DNA of 35,214 bases from an uncultured Candidatus Saccharibacteria bacterium (GCA_947303945.1 CAMYZS010000013.1:1-35214); one strand, 5' to 3'; shown: positions 17,071 to 24,833, counted from the stretch's first letter. The notes: a model not told the origin generated them from the sequence alone. Program-made: numbers and translations.

Positions 17071-17577
17071 ATGAAAATTATCGAAAAAAAATGTCCAAAT
17101 TGCCATGCAAATCTAGAGTTTGATGTTGGCGAACAGAATGTAAAATGCCCAAGCTGTCGCCGCGCCTTTGCAATTGAGTATGAAAAAGATTTTGTCGACC
17201 CAGAAGTGCAACTAAAGGCGAAAGATATTCAATTGAAAATGTTAGACGATATTACAAAGGCGCGTTCTTTTGGCAAAGTCTTCTTCGTGTTTGTTATTGC
17301 CTTCGCCGCGATTATTATTGGCTTAACAGTGTTTCTGGCTATTAATGGCTATCAGGATTATAAGGATACTAAAGATGAGATCGAGACCAGTCGACAGCGG
17401 GCACTAGAGGAGGCGGAAGAATTCAAGGAGCGTCAGAAAGCGTCTGAAGAGGAATTCGAATCACGCCGAAAAGCATCTGAAGAGGAGTTTGAGTCTCGTC
17501 AGAAAGCGTCCGAAGAGAAGCAGAAGCAAATGCAAGAAGAAGCCGAAAAAGCAATTCGGGAGCAGGCCAATAAGTAG
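17071..17577 (+). CDS. Zinc-ribbon, transmembrane and coiled-coil protein
   Basis: 168 aa. Domains in order: zinc ribbon with CPNCHANLEF and VKCPSCRRAF (CxxC…CxxC, residues 8-31), one membrane helix (about 70-92, VFFVFVIAFAAIIIGLTVFLA), and a C-terminal coiled coil containing a tandem 11-residue repeat (QKASEEEFESR, RKASEEEFESR, QKASEEK). The ribosome site GGAG precedes the ATG. Function unknown; the layout suggests a membrane-tethered sensor or scaffold. It ends 12 bp from the convergent HD gene with no clear terminator between. Confidence 0.75.
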   Translation: MKIIEKKCPNCHANLEFDVGEQNVKCPSCRRAFAIEYEKDFVDPEVQLKAKDIQLKMLDDITKARSFGKVFFVFVIAFAAIIIGLTVFLAINGYQDYKDTKDEIETSRQRALEEAEEFKERQKASEEEFESRRKASEEEFESRQKASEEKQKQMQEEAEKAIREQANK

Positions 17578-17589
17578 CCTTACGCTACG

Positions 17590-18624
17590 CTATGAAGCTA
17601 GCTTGATACCCGGAATATATAAGTAGCCGCTCATTTCGTAGCTTAAGTTCTTGTTGATATATCTTTTTGCATATTTGCATACTTTCGAGATGCGTTTGCC
17701 GTTAAAAAGCGGATCAATATGCCTGACTTTTAGGGTTTCGTTGACCCAGTAAACATTTTTTGGCTCCGTTTCTGAGATTTTCACAACTTTAGCTTCTCGC
17801 CACTTTTTAAATGCAGCGCCATACTTAGATACTTCTATGATATCGATAACTTCCGATTCCTTTTTCTCGAATAGGTCACGAACGCGAATTTCGCCAGCGA
17901 GCTCTAACCCTTTTAATATGTCCGCAATAAACCGCGTTGAGTATCTTGGGCACTCGTTACGATATATAACAGACATTTCGGAGGTGATTTTTACAAACTT
18001 GCGTGCGAGCTGTCTAGTTCTAAAACCCAACTCTGGGAGGCCATCCTCGTTTTCTTCAATCTCTATATCTTTATATAACTCGCGTATATCATCTAAATCT
18101 AGCATACTGTAGCGCGATAATGCATTTGAAAAAGAATACTCTAGCCGGTCGGCCGCAAGACGTGGAGAATTGTTATCGGCAATAGGGTACATATGGTAAT
18201 TGTCGACATCTTCTAATTTAATGGAATCTCGGCTCAGTAATTTCATTATTTCGGGTGAGCCCTCAATAAACTGCGACGTTAGTAACTCGAGCGACTCTTG
18301 TCGCTCGCCGTCACCATTCATTACGTCTATGCAGTGTTTAAAGACAGGTGTTGCTATGTCGTGGAATAATCCAGCAAGAGTCTGTTTCTTATCGTTGGTA
18401 AAATGCCAAATTATTAAGGCGACGGCTACAGAGTGGTCTAAGTTTGAATAAAAGAAGTTATAGGATTCTAGCTTAGTATAAATAATACCACAACTATCGC
18501 TAATTGATGCGGAGCGGAGCATAGCGGGCGTTTCGATATATTCTTCGAGCCATTTTGGGAAGTCGGGTTCAAGAATTGCGAAATACGATCGAATGATTGG
18601 GTTTAGTTGTTTTAAGTAATTCAC
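17590..18624 (-). CDS. HD-domain metal-dependent phosphohydrolase
   Basis: 344 aa. The HD signature is complete: NLDHSVAVALIIWHF (first His), LAGLFHDIATPVFKH (HD pair, near residues 88-89) and a later Asp in RLAADRLEYSF. The family hydrolyses nucleotides or related phosphates; the substrate is not evident. The C-terminal third (about 240-344) is not recognised. The start is GTG with AAGGAAA upstream. In the gap to the tRNA (18640-18720), ATTAGAC/GTCTAAT form a 7-bp inverted repeat near 18690-18710 that could be an operator. Confidence 0.85.
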   Translation of the reverse strand: MNYLKQLNPIIRSYFAILEPDFPKWLEEYIETPAMLRSASISDSCGIIYTKLESYNFFYSNLDHSVAVALIIWHFTNDKKQTLAGLFHDIATPVFKHCIDVMNGDGERQESLELLTSQFIEGSPEIMKLLSRDSIKLEDVDNYHMYPIADNNSPRLAADRLEYSFSNALSRYSMLDLDDIRELYKDIEIEENEDGLPELGFRTRQLARKFVKITSEMSVIYRNECPRYSTRFIADILKGLELAGEIRVRDLFEKKESEVIDIIEVSKYGAAFKKWREAKVVKISETEPKNVYWVNETLKVRHIDPLFNGKRISKVCKYAKRYINKNLSYEMSGYLYIPGIKLAS

Positions 18625-18724
18625 GTCTATTTTCCTTGAATAAGCAGTAATATATCGTTAATTCTAACATAGATTACGATGCGCTACATTAGACTCGTTT
18701 CGTCTAATCGTTCCCAATGGACGC

Positions 18725-18753
18725 TTGAAGCTATCGCTTATCTGTGGTAGAAT
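18725..18753 (+). promoter_or_regulatory. Promoter of tRNA-Thr
   Basis: TTGAAG, 17 bp, TAGAAT, then 9 nt to the mature tRNA. Confidence 0.65.
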
Positions 18754-18762
18754 GAGTCAAGT

Positions 18763-18838
18763 GCCGCGATAGCTCAGTTGGTAGAGCGCATCCATGGTAA
18801 GGATGAGGTCCCGGGTTCAAATCCCGGTCGCGGCTCCA
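18763..18838 (+). tRNA. tRNA-Thr (anticodon GGU)
   Basis: Acceptor GCCGCGA pairs with TCGCGGC, discriminator T, CCA encoded. The D-arm AGCTCAGTTGGTAGAGC is canonical. Anticodon stem CATCC/GGATG closes the loop ATGGTAA, giving GGU. The T-arm CCGGGTTCAAATCCCGG is perfect. Length 76 nt including CCA. Confidence 0.96.
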
Positions 18839-18853
18839 TTTTTTATGTCTATG

Positions 18854-18883
18854 AAAAAAAGGCGTCACGTTGTGTGGCGCCTT
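18854..18883 (-). terminator. Terminator of the 18908-19546 gene
   Basis: AAGGCG-x-CAC and GTG-x-CGCCTT form a long stem, with seven T following on the minus strand. Confidence 0.85.
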
Positions 18884-18907
18884 AAGTGATGGGGGGCTAA
18901 CTATATT

Positions 18908-19546
18908 TCACGTATTTTTTCTATAAGCAGCCTCGAAACCATCGTAGTCTCGATCGGCCTTACGCATAATAGCATCAGCGGTAAAATATCCACCAGCTAA
19001 TGCTAACACTACGACAAGAATTGCGAGTAAGACAGTATATTCACTACCTTTTTTTGAACTTCTGCGCGATTTCCCGTCGCCACTAAATGCTTCAATGATG
19101 CGTCCGAGGGCGCTTGGGGCATTTCTAGCTAAGCTGATCGAGTTATGAATTTGCGCATAAGAGTTCCAGCCGGCGTTCGCGATATACGAGAAGGTCTTCT
19201 TCTCGAACGCGGCTTTCAGGCTAGCCAGCCAAATCCGAATTCCAGATAATACAATCGGAACCGCTACGAGCAGGTATAGAATATCATTTGCGAGTGACTC
19301 GAAATCCGCGATAACCTCTGCGTCGAAGCTGCCCGTAGCCTGCATGATATACGGCGCAACTAAGAGTAAGACGCATCCGTAAACCATAGTGAAACCAGCT
19401 ACTGCCATGATGTATCCGCAGACGACATAGCTTCTAAAGCTGCCGCCTACCTCCTTTGATTCCGACCAATAACGACCTACATAAGACGCATTAGACCAAG
19501 ATATTATAAAATTAAGGACAAGTAACAGCGCATATAAAAAGAACAT
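18908..19546 (-). CDS. Membrane protein of unknown function, 212 aa
   Basis: About four membrane helices: FLYALLLVLNFIISW at the N-terminus, then YIMAVAGFTMVYGCVLLLVAPYI broken by a short turn, ILYLLVAVPIVLSGIRIWLA, and VLLAILVVVLALAGGYF near the C-terminus, with a basic, serine-rich cytoplasmic stretch (GKSRRSSKKG) before the last helix. No family recognised. It belongs to the self-contained class: TTGACT-17-TATAAT promoter, AGGAGGTAGGAG ribosome site and strong terminator. Confidence 0.75.
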   Translation of the reverse strand: MFFLYALLLVLNFIISWSNASYVGRYWSESKEVGGSFRSYVVCGYIMAVAGFTMVYGCVLLLVAPYIMQATGSFDAEVIADFESLANDILYLLVAVPIVLSGIRIWLASLKAAFEKKTFSYIANAGWNSYAQIHNSISLARNAPSALGRIIEAFSGDGKSRRSSKKGSEYTVLLAILVVVLALAGGYFTADAIMRKADRDYDGFEAAYRKNT

Positions 19547-19583
19547 CTCCTACCTCCTAAGAACTACCCACCATCAAAATAAT

Positions 19584-19612
19584 ATTATAGAGCAAAAAGC
19601 CGTATTAGTCAA
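19584..19612 (-). promoter_or_regulatory. Promoter of the 18908-19546 gene
   Basis: TTGACT (19607-19612), 17 bp, TATAAT (19584-19589) on the minus strand; about 35 nt leader with an AGGAGG site. Confidence 0.75.
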
Positions 19613-19658
19613 TGCCCGATGCGGTGTCCCCGGCAGATTGAGCCCAGATTATAGGATA

Positions 19659-19684
19659 TAAAAAGCCAGGACTCAGCCCTGGCT
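19659..19684 (-). terminator. Intrinsic terminator with no clear upstream gene
   Basis: AGCCAGG/CCTGGCT stem with a T-run on the minus strand. No convincing gene precedes it on that strand. A 25-codon frame with AGGAGG spacing begins right at the hairpin (ATG at 19690), so this may be the relic of a lost gene, or an attenuator-like leader. Confidence 0.6.
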
Positions 19685-19753
19685 TGCATTATAACCTCCT
19701 ATCCTATCTTAATTTGAGTTGAATCATAATATTAACGAATCTCAAGATTGCTA

Positions 19754-19781
19754 TTGACAAATATTAAATTAATGCTAAAGT
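19754..19781 (+). promoter_or_regulatory. Promoter of the leader peptide and 19922 gene
   Basis: TTGACA (19754-19759), 16 bp, TAAAGT (19776-19781). The leader to 19922 is about 130 nt and includes a small open frame. Confidence 0.55.
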
Positions 19782-19831
19782 AAATATGGTATTCAATGGT
19801 AGGGGGAGTTCATTAAGAAAGGAGACGAACC

Positions 19832-19882
19832 ATGTCTGGGCTGCTTGCCCGCTGTTATTTTTATCGGGAGTACAGTTTATAG
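19832..19882 (+). CDS. Possible 16-aa leader peptide
   Basis: AAAGGAGACGAACC followed by ATG and the frame MSGLLARCYFYREYSL-stop, ending 39 nt before the main gene. Ribosome-site quality equals that of real genes here. No attenuator hairpin is obvious in the gap. It could control the downstream regulator by translation, or be incidental. Confidence 0.4.
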   Translation: MSGLLARCYFYREYSL

Positions 19883-19921
19883 GCTCCTGTTTATATATAC
19901 AATTCTAAGGAGGAAGTATGT

Positions 19922-20482
19922 ATGAATAATGTTGCTGCCAGAGTTTTATCATATTATGGATTTATGTTCCCCAAAATGAAAGAGCAATACGACGCACGTA
20001 TTAAAGAGATAGAAGAGGGAACAGTCCAGATCACTGAATCAGAGATACAAGCATTTCTCGACTCGCTTAAAAATGTCATCGGCGATCGCAAATACGAGAT
20101 AACATGTCTGTATTTTGGCTTTTTAGGCGATGACCCTAAGAAGGCGAGCGAGCTCGCCGCCGAGTATGACGTTACGTCTACTCGCATCGTCCAGGTCTTG
20201 ATAAATGCGTGCAATGCGTATAAAAGAAGCGACGATTTCATCGATCTGTTCGGGATTGTACAGGAGACGTACGATACTCCAGAAAAGATGCCGGTTTATA
20301 GAATAAGGGGCATCAGTGCTCGCACGAACAATTGTCTGCAGAAAGCAGGCATTTGCGACGTATCCGACATACTAAAAAAAGAGCCGAAATCATGGTTCAG
20401 AGTGGAGAATCTTGGCGAAAAAGGCCGAGAAGAGTTAGTTGCAGCCATGAAATCAATGGGGTATGGCGATTTTAGCATCTGA
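19922..20482 (+). CDS. Sigma-region-4-like HTH fused to an RNA polymerase alpha-CTD-like domain
   Basis: 186 aa. Residues about 45-105 look like sigma-70 region 4: YEITCLYFGFLGD, then KKASELAAEYDVTSTRIVQ as the helix-turn-helix. Residues about 125-182 match the helix-hairpin-helix fold of the RpoA C-terminal domain: ISARTNNCLQKAGICDVSDI, then RVENLGEKGREELVAAM (compare SVRSYNCLKRAGI … RNLGRKSLEE). No sigma region 2 is present, so it cannot be a complete sigma factor. Likely a DNA- and polymerase-binding regulator, perhaps phage- or element-derived. Strong AAGGAGG site, preceding leader peptide and own terminator. Confidence 0.75.
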   Translation: MNNVAARVLSYYGFMFPKMKEQYDARIKEIEEGTVQITESEIQAFLDSLKNVIGDRKYEITCLYFGFLGDDPKKASELAAEYDVTSTRIVQVLINACNAYKRSDDFIDLFGIVQETYDTPEKMPVYRIRGISARTNNCLQKAGICDVSDILKKEPKSWFRVENLGEKGREELVAAMKSMGYGDFSI

Positions 20483-20510
20483 CGATTAGTACTGATCCTT
20501 TCGCTTATTG

Positions 20511-20540
20511 AAAGCTCCAGCAGTTAGCTGGGGCTTTTTT
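20511..20540 (+). terminator. Terminator of the 19922 gene
   Basis: AAAGCTCCAGC and GCTGGGGCTTT pair around AGTTA, followed by six T. Confidence 0.9.
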
Positions 20541-20554
20541 GTAACGTAAAATCG

Positions 20555-21181
20555 CTAGCTAGACTGATGGATTTTTTTAATTTTACTTATTAATAATAGC
20601 CGCGCAACCGCATAGGCACCGCCGAAAATCCCAATAACCCAAGCAATAGTTGCCCATAATGGTTGACGATAAACATACAGAAATGGGTATGGTCCTTCTA
20701 GTACATGCATCACATTTAAGATAATTGCTATTAACCCATAGATAAGGGTAAAATAGGTAGCTTTTAGAGCGTCAGCATAGATAAAACATTTTGAAGCGAT
20801 AAGTGTACCAAGGGCAATTAGCGGACATAATGTGTGCGTATACAGCATCGATCCAGCCGTTAGGACATACCATAGACTACCATACATCCAAGACAAGACG
20901 AATACTACTACGAGAAAAGTTACGGTCGTAACACTAGTAGCGGCGTGAAATATTCGCCAAACCGCAGGAGAGATTTCGTACTTTTTGCGATTATTCAGGG
21001 CTTTTATGGCCGAATAGGCATTAATAGCGGCTGCTACAAGTAAAAAGATATTGCTTAATTGCGTGTAGTAAATTAAGGCTACTATGCCAATACTCTCGAA
21101 AACTAAATAGAGGCCGACTAGCTCGAGTAGTATGATGAATAAATTACAGACGAGGAATGCTACTAATCGATTACGCTTCAT
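20555..21181 (-). CDS. Multi-pass membrane protein, Pr6Pr/FAR-17a-like
   Basis: 208 aa with about six membrane helices. The arrangement (YYTQLSNIFLLVAAAINAY, RIFHAATSVTTVTFLVVVFV, YTHTLCPLIALG, then three more helices) resembles the Pr6Pr/FAR-17a/AIG1-type family of integral membrane proteins, where a conserved polar HTLCP-like motif follows the fourth helix. The assignment is from pattern memory. The start at 21181 is 6 nt after TGTCATAAT, so a version 27 nt longer would precede the transcript. Confidence 0.65.
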   Translation of the reverse strand: MKRNRLVAFLVCNLFIILLELVGLYLVFESIGIVALIYYTQLSNIFLLVAAAINAYSAIKALNNRKKYEISPAVWRIFHAATSVTTVTFLVVVFVLSWMYGSLWYVLTAGSMLYTHTLCPLIALGTLIASKCFIYADALKATYFTLIYGLIAIILNVMHVLEGPYPFLYVYRQPLWATIAWVIGIFGGAYAVARLLLISKIKKIHQSS

Positions 21182-21207
21182 AAAGACATTATGACATAAA
21201 AAACACA

Positions 21208-21232
21208 TAAAAATGCCCCATTATTTGGGGCA
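21208..21232 (-). terminator. Terminator overlapping the end of the VanZ-like gene
   Basis: TGCCCC/GGGGCA stem with TTTTTATG after it on the minus strand. The stop codon of the 21221 gene falls in the loop. Confidence 0.8.
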
Positions 21233-21667
21233 ATACTTAGTCTGCAGCTTCTTGGCTGCTACTCCAACAAACGTGCCCGCCAATACTCCCAGGAGATTAA
21301 GCGTAGCATCCAGTAGTCTAGCAGCTCTTTCGGGAGCGATATTCTGTATTGCCTCGTCGAATATTGCGACCGTGCAACAAATCAGCAAGCACCCGATAAT
21401 CGCATTGTTTTCTAGCTCATAGCTAATAGATAATGCCCGATATGTTAGCCAGGCTAGGATGAAATGTACGAAAAAATGTGCAACTTTGCGTAGTATGGCG
21501 TGGAATAGCAAATAATCCACACTGCCAAGGTGCAAAATACGCGCAATTTGCACTGCAAACCAGTTAGACGTGTCGGCGCTTTCGGGCCCCGCCTGTTGCG
21601 ATAAAAACACGGCTAGGCAAAACCAAACAACAACCGCTAACCAACGGAGCAGTCTTCTTATTTTCAT
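21221..21667 (-). CDS. VanZ-like family membrane protein
   Basis: 148 aa with four membrane helices. Typical VanZ-like features: an N-terminal helix followed by SQQAGPESADTSNW, LRKVAHFFVHFILAWLTYRA (K-x-x-HF at the second helix), and FDEAIQNIAPERAARLLDATLNLLGVLAG (DE-x-x-Q, R, D-x-x-x-N) at the end. VanZ itself gives low-level teicoplanin resistance; the role of most homologues is unknown. The start is the ATG at 21667 with AAGGGGGG upstream; the frame continues to 21730 but crosses the promoter (TGCTATAAT at 21699-21707). Confidence 0.85.
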   Translation of the reverse strand: MKIRRLLRWLAVVVWFCLAVFLSQQAGPESADTSNWFAVQIARILHLGSVDYLLFHAILRKVAHFFVHFILAWLTYRALSISYELENNAIIGCLLICCTVAIFDEAIQNIAPERAARLLDATLNLLGVLAGTFVGVAAKKLQTKYCPK

Positions 21668-21698
21668 TGGTTGTATCCCCCCTTTTTTTTCTTCTTGT

Positions 21699-21707
21699 AT
21701 TATAGCA
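21699..21707 (-). promoter_or_regulatory. Extended -10 promoter of the VanZ-like gene
   Basis: TGCTATAAT on the minus strand. The box lies about 31 nt from the ATG, so this gene, unlike its neighbours, has a leader of about 25 nt with a ribosome site. It abuts the stop codon of the upstream gene. Confidence 0.6.
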
Positions 21708-21710
21708 GGT

Positions 21711-22391
21711 TTATTCGCTATTTTCGTCATCTTTCAGAACTTTTATGATTTCTTTGCTATCTTTTATGGTCTTTTCGAGGCCATTATCTTGTCTTAGTGC
21801 AGATATTACTTCGATTATCCCAGCAATGACAGTGACTACGCCAACGACGGCCAACATGGTTACATTTACGTCGTTGGGCATAAATATAAAGTATGTGCCA
21901 AGGGTTAATTCGATTATGGCGAGACCAAATAAAAATTTCCACTTAAAAGTTGCAAAGTTTGCACGACTTTTAACTGCATTAATGCATCCTGTCGCGCCGT
22001 TTAGAATCGTAAAGCCGCCAGTCATAATGTTCAATATCCGATTTGTAAAATTCTCATTGAGGAGTAAGAATAAGCCGATCAGAGTTATTGCTAAATAGGC
22101 TACAGCTTCAATTATTTGCAAAAGTAGCGTTCTGGTCGCCGTGCTTCGCTCGTTTTCTATGGTTGTTTCTAGATTTGCCTTTAAATATCCCACCCGATAA
22201 AAAGCCCAGAGCGTAAAAGCTCCGCCAGCAATTGCTATCATTGCTGGCATCGTTTTCGTGTCGTTGCCGTTCCCACTAAAGGCGCCAACAGTAAGCATCG
22301 CGCCGCCCATTAGCATCATGACGGACATGGCTAGTTTATTTCTCAGAAATATCTTGTACGCGTTAAAGCCACGTTTGACTAGCTTATTCAT
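21711..22391 (-). CDS. Multi-pass membrane protein, DUF308-like
   Basis: 226 aa with about six helices: AMSVMMLMGGAMLTVGAF, MPAMIAIAGGAFTLWAFYRVG, LLLQIIEAVAYLAITLIGLFLLL, IMTGGFTILNGATGCINAV, FLFGLAIIELTLGTYFIFM and MLAVVGVVTVIAGIIEVISAL. The helix-pair pattern is similar to the 11802 protein. The cytoplasmic C-terminus is acidic and charged. TGCTAAATT lies 6 nt before the ATG, predicting a leaderless mRNA. Function unknown. Confidence 0.7.
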   Translation of the reverse strand: MNKLVKRGFNAYKIFLRNKLAMSVMMLMGGAMLTVGAFSGNGNDTKTMPAMIAIAGGAFTLWAFYRVGYLKANLETTIENERSTATRTLLLQIIEAVAYLAITLIGLFLLLNENFTNRILNIMTGGFTILNGATGCINAVKSRANFATFKWKFLFGLAIIELTLGTYFIFMPNDVNVTMLAVVGVVTVIAGIIEVISALRQDNGLEKTIKDSKEIIKVLKDDENSE

Positions 22392-22461
22392 ATCTATAAT
22401 TTAGCATATTTTATCCTGCGCACAAAAAGCACCACCAGCCTAGCCGATGGTTTTACGACAC

Positions 22462-22490
22462 AATAAAAAGCACCTCCAAGCGGGGGTGCT
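22462..22490 (-). terminator. Terminator of the 22502-23017 gene
   Basis: AGCACC…GGTGCT type stem (AGCACCCCC against GGAGGTGCT) followed by TTTTTATTG on the minus strand. Confidence 0.85.
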
Positions 22491-22501
22491 AATTGTGTGC
22501 T

Positions 22502-23017
22502 TTAGTTTATGCACGATCCCATCATTGCCAATATGCTCGTATCTCTGAGGCCATCATATCTCTGGGCAAACGATAGGAAGCGATGCGCATATAATTGATT
22601 TTCGCATACTATTTCACCTTGGCTAATTAGGTTTAATAATATGCCAAAATCTTTAGGAGACATGTCGTCTATGGCGAAGGCGACTTCTTCGGTAAACGAC
22701 AGTACTCGATTAGCGCAAACATTATCTCGGATCACTGAAGGGGCGCGATCTAGGCATGTATCCGAGTCCCACATAGTGAGAGCGTGCGCTAATTCGCAGG
22801 CAAGGTCTTTTATATCGACATATGAATAAAACGTGTCGATAATAGTCGACATAATTTCGGGTCTCAAAGTGCCGATAGATGATTCATTGATTGCCTTATC
22901 GATTACTACCTTTGCCATGACCTGTATTAAATCTTTTTTATTTCCAGATATCCCATAGGATGATGGATATCTGTTGTGTTTTGCGGCGTCGTAGAAGCGA
23001 GACAACAGTCCTCCCAT
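22502..23017 (-). CDS. Hypothetical protein, 171 aa
   Basis: Not recognised. Probably all-helical and cytosolic, with no membrane segment. It starts MGGLLSRFYDAAKHNRYPSS and contains two similar acidic helical stretches (VIDKAINESSIGTLRPEIM and FAIDDMSPKDFGILLNLIS). Self-contained unit: TTGACG-17-TATTAT promoter, AGGAGGGTTAT ribosome site and strong terminator, directly downstream of a transposase relic. Confidence 0.7.
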   Translation of the reverse strand: MGGLLSRFYDAAKHNRYPSSYGISGNKKDLIQVMAKVVIDKAINESSIGTLRPEIMSTIIDTFYSYVDIKDLACELAHALTMWDSDTCLDRAPSVIRDNVCANRVLSFTEEVAFAIDDMSPKDFGILLNLISQGEIVCENQLYAHRFLSFAQRYDGLRDTSILAMMGSCIN

Positions 23018-23060
23018 ATAACCCTCCTAAAATGTGCAAAAAACTATAGCGACAACAGAT

Positions 23061-23089
23061 ATAATAACATATAATATGGCATGCGTCAA
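23061..23089 (-). promoter_or_regulatory. Promoter of the 22502 gene, abutting a transposase end
   Basis: TTGACG (23084-23089), 17 bp, TATTAT (23061-23066). The -35 lies in GGGAGTATTGAC, a sequence shared with the block at 30405-30420, whereas the bases after it differ. Confidence 0.7.
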
Positions 23090-23104
23090 TACTCCCGTAT
23101 TAAC

Positions 23105-23400
23105 TCAGCACCTTGGCAACATTTGCGACGGAGCCGCAAACCTTAAGCCTAAGTGCATGCGGTTATTGTTGTAGTAGTCGAGGTAATTAGAGATGCGCAT
23201 ATTGAGCGCGTCTAACGATTCACTTTCTAAATAGTATGAACCAGTGCACTCTTCCTGAATTAGTTGGTATCCGCCAAGAACAGGTAGGGAGGCAGAAGTT
23301 AGATATGGGGTTATCTTTTTTGTCTTACTTGGTTCTCCAATGCAATATGGGAGTTTAGAGCTGAACGGTCTACGTTCAGCATGGATTATAGTTCTAACTT
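23105..23400 (-). pseudogene. IS481/IS3-like transposase C-terminal remnant
   Basis: The minus strand has an open frame without a normal start. Its end is a clear DDE-transposase tail: YQLIQEECTGSYYLES, then LDALNMRISNYLDYYNNN and RMHLGLRFAAPSQMLPRC-stop (compare the YNxxRxHxxLxxxTP ending of IS481/IS3 enzymes). The recognisable part is 23105-23270. Upstream the frame stays open through TIIHAERRPFSSKLPYC into the repeat at 23408, but those residues do not look like a transposase core, and the catalytic domain is missing. Probably an insertion-sequence relic. Confidence 0.75.
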
Positions 23401-23407
23401 TGCGAAC

Positions 23408-23478
23408 TAAGGCCCACCAAACGGTTTATAAAATAGTTTTCAACTATTTCGTAATCTATAAATGCCTGTTAAATCCCC
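23408..23478. repeat. Cassette-boundary repeat, copy 1 (short form)
   Basis: GGCCCACCAAACGGTTTATA … TATAAATGCCTGTTAAATCC. Stems: AACGG with CCTGTT (one bulged or wobble position), TTTATA with TATAAA, and a perfect inner hairpin AAATAGTT-TTC-AACTATTT. It lies 8 bp past the stop of the 23487-24566 gene. The other flank continues into the transposase relic. Confidence 0.8.
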
Positions 23479-23486
23479 AGTTATTT

Positions 23487-24566
23487 TTAATCGCCGTCTT
23501 CGATCTGCTCTTTTATTGCTGCTATTTCGTCTTGACCTAGTGCGGCTATAAGATTTCTAACAAATTCTTTTTTAGTAGAACTTGCTTCTTTCACGATTTG
23601 TAATTTATCTTCATAATCGCCTAGATATTTTGTGATTCGTCCTCCAATTTCTCCCGTATCAAAGAAAGACTTTGCTTCTTCGAGAAGGGCATTTCTTTCT
23701 TGTTCTATCCGCCCAGAAACAGGATTATCTCGATTTTCCCAAAATTTTTTAACATTTTCAGAAATCTCTCTGTTGTCATGCATATCGGTAGGTTCGCCGT
23801 AAATATCCGTTCGAATCAAGTAAATCGGTATTCCGAAAAACTCTGCTGCTTTCTTGGCCTCATCGCTTATCGCATCCCGTGAGTCTCCAAAAACAATTAT
23901 TGAATCTGGTTTAGTCTTGCTATTAATCTTTACTTCATTCCAAGGGGTTAAGCTATCCATAGTGCCGGTAGATTCTAACAATTCATCTGGGCTCATCACT
24001 TGGTCTTTGTATTGTCCCATTTTGCCAATGTCTCCCAATACTCCTTGGTCAGCTGGTGCTGCACTCAAAAAATCGCCGTCATTTAGATTATTAAAGCCAA
24101 ATATCAGACCACTCTTATTGAAAAGATTCATCTTTTTATTCGAGATTAAGGATGTTGAAATATAATCTCTAGACTCATTAGCCCACCGCTTTAAATCAAT
24201 ATTTTTTGGCTGATTTCCAAGCGATTGTCCTACTGCGCCGATAACGGAAACGAGCATTTTAAAGTTTGAACCAACAAATTCGTATCCGTCAATTGTCCCA
24301 TCGTCAACTTCGACAGGGAATTTTAGCACGCCTTCTTTATCGGCTTCGTATGCTCTAGACAATTCGCTCTGGTATTGTTTTTCTGCCTTCGATCTAGCTG
24401 CCTCTCTATTAATTGCTCTTATGCGTCTATCTGTTTTCATGGATAAATCTCCTCCTCTAAAACTAGGGAATTGCCCTGGATTTTGCCACGACGTGCCTTC
24501 GGGCGGTAATGACTCGATGTCGTCTGTCTGCCCAGATTGATCGACCACTCTCTCGGGATTAATCAT
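23487..24566 (-). CDS. Hypothetical cassette protein, 359 aa
   Basis: Not assigned. The N-terminus is acidic and proline/glycine-rich (IESLPPEGTSWQNPGQFPSF), followed by a basic helical stretch. A middle part has YISTSLISNKKMNLF and LIFGFNNLNDGDFLSAAP; the STS element recalls ADP-ribosyltransferase cores but the other catalytic residues are not clear. Then DSIIVFGDSRDAISDEAKKA and FFGIPIYLIRTD form a Rossmann-like strand-helix unit. The C-terminus is helical. TATAAT lies 9 nt before the ATG, so the leader is at most a few bases. It is enclosed by repeat copies 1 and 2. Confidence 0.7.
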   Translation of the reverse strand: MINPERVVDQSGQTDDIESLPPEGTSWQNPGQFPSFRGGDLSMKTDRRIRAINREAARSKAEKQYQSELSRAYEADKEGVLKFPVEVDDGTIDGYEFVGSNFKMLVSVIGAVGQSLGNQPKNIDLKRWANESRDYISTSLISNKKMNLFNKSGLIFGFNNLNDGDFLSAAPADQGVLGDIGKMGQYKDQVMSPDELLESTGTMDSLTPWNEVKINSKTKPDSIIVFGDSRDAISDEAKKAAEFFGIPIYLIRTDIYGEPTDMHDNREISENVKKFWENRDNPVSGRIEQERNALLEEAKSFFDTGEIGGRITKYLGDYEDKLQIVKEASSTKKEFVRNLIAALGQDEIAAIKEQIEDGD

Positions 24567-24619
24567 ATTATTTATATTATATAAAACTTTTAGTTTCTCT
24601 TGCAGGCTTTCTCTGTATA

Positions 24620-24800
24620 TTAAAACCTGGTTAATTAAGCCCCACCAAGAGGTTTATGGAGCGGCTTTTTGGCCGATTTTTTAGTAATGAATGTCTGTTA
24701 AATACCTCGTAGGATTAGGGTGCTGTTTTGCATCGTTTTTGCACAAAAAATGCGTCCAAAAACGCATTTTTATCCCTATAGAATCGCCCGTTAATACCCT
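24620..24800. repeat. Cassette-boundary repeat, copy 2 (long form)
   Basis: Left arm TTAAAACCTGGTTAATTAAG, then CCCCACCAAGAGGTTTATGG. The hairpin loop is replaced by CGGC-rich sequence, and the GTT of the AAC/GTT bounds is not conserved. A second hairpin block follows, with AAAATGCG/CGCATTTT around TCCAAAAA, ending CCCGTTAATACCCT. The second block resembles the one in copy 4. It also may act as a bidirectional terminator. Confidence 0.7.
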
Positions 24801-24821
24801 AAACAATTTGGATAATTATAC

Positions 24822-24827
24822 TATAAT
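24822..24827 (+). promoter_or_regulatory. -10 box of the CheD-like gene
   Basis: TATAAT then exactly 6 nt to the ATG at 24834; no ribosome site, predicted leaderless. Confidence 0.6.
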
Positions 24828-24833
24828 AACTAC

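Noticed and set aside
18685-18712. Terminator between the HD gene and tRNA-Thr
   Set aside because: ATTAGAC/GTCTAAT pairs but no T-run follows on either strand; at most an operator.
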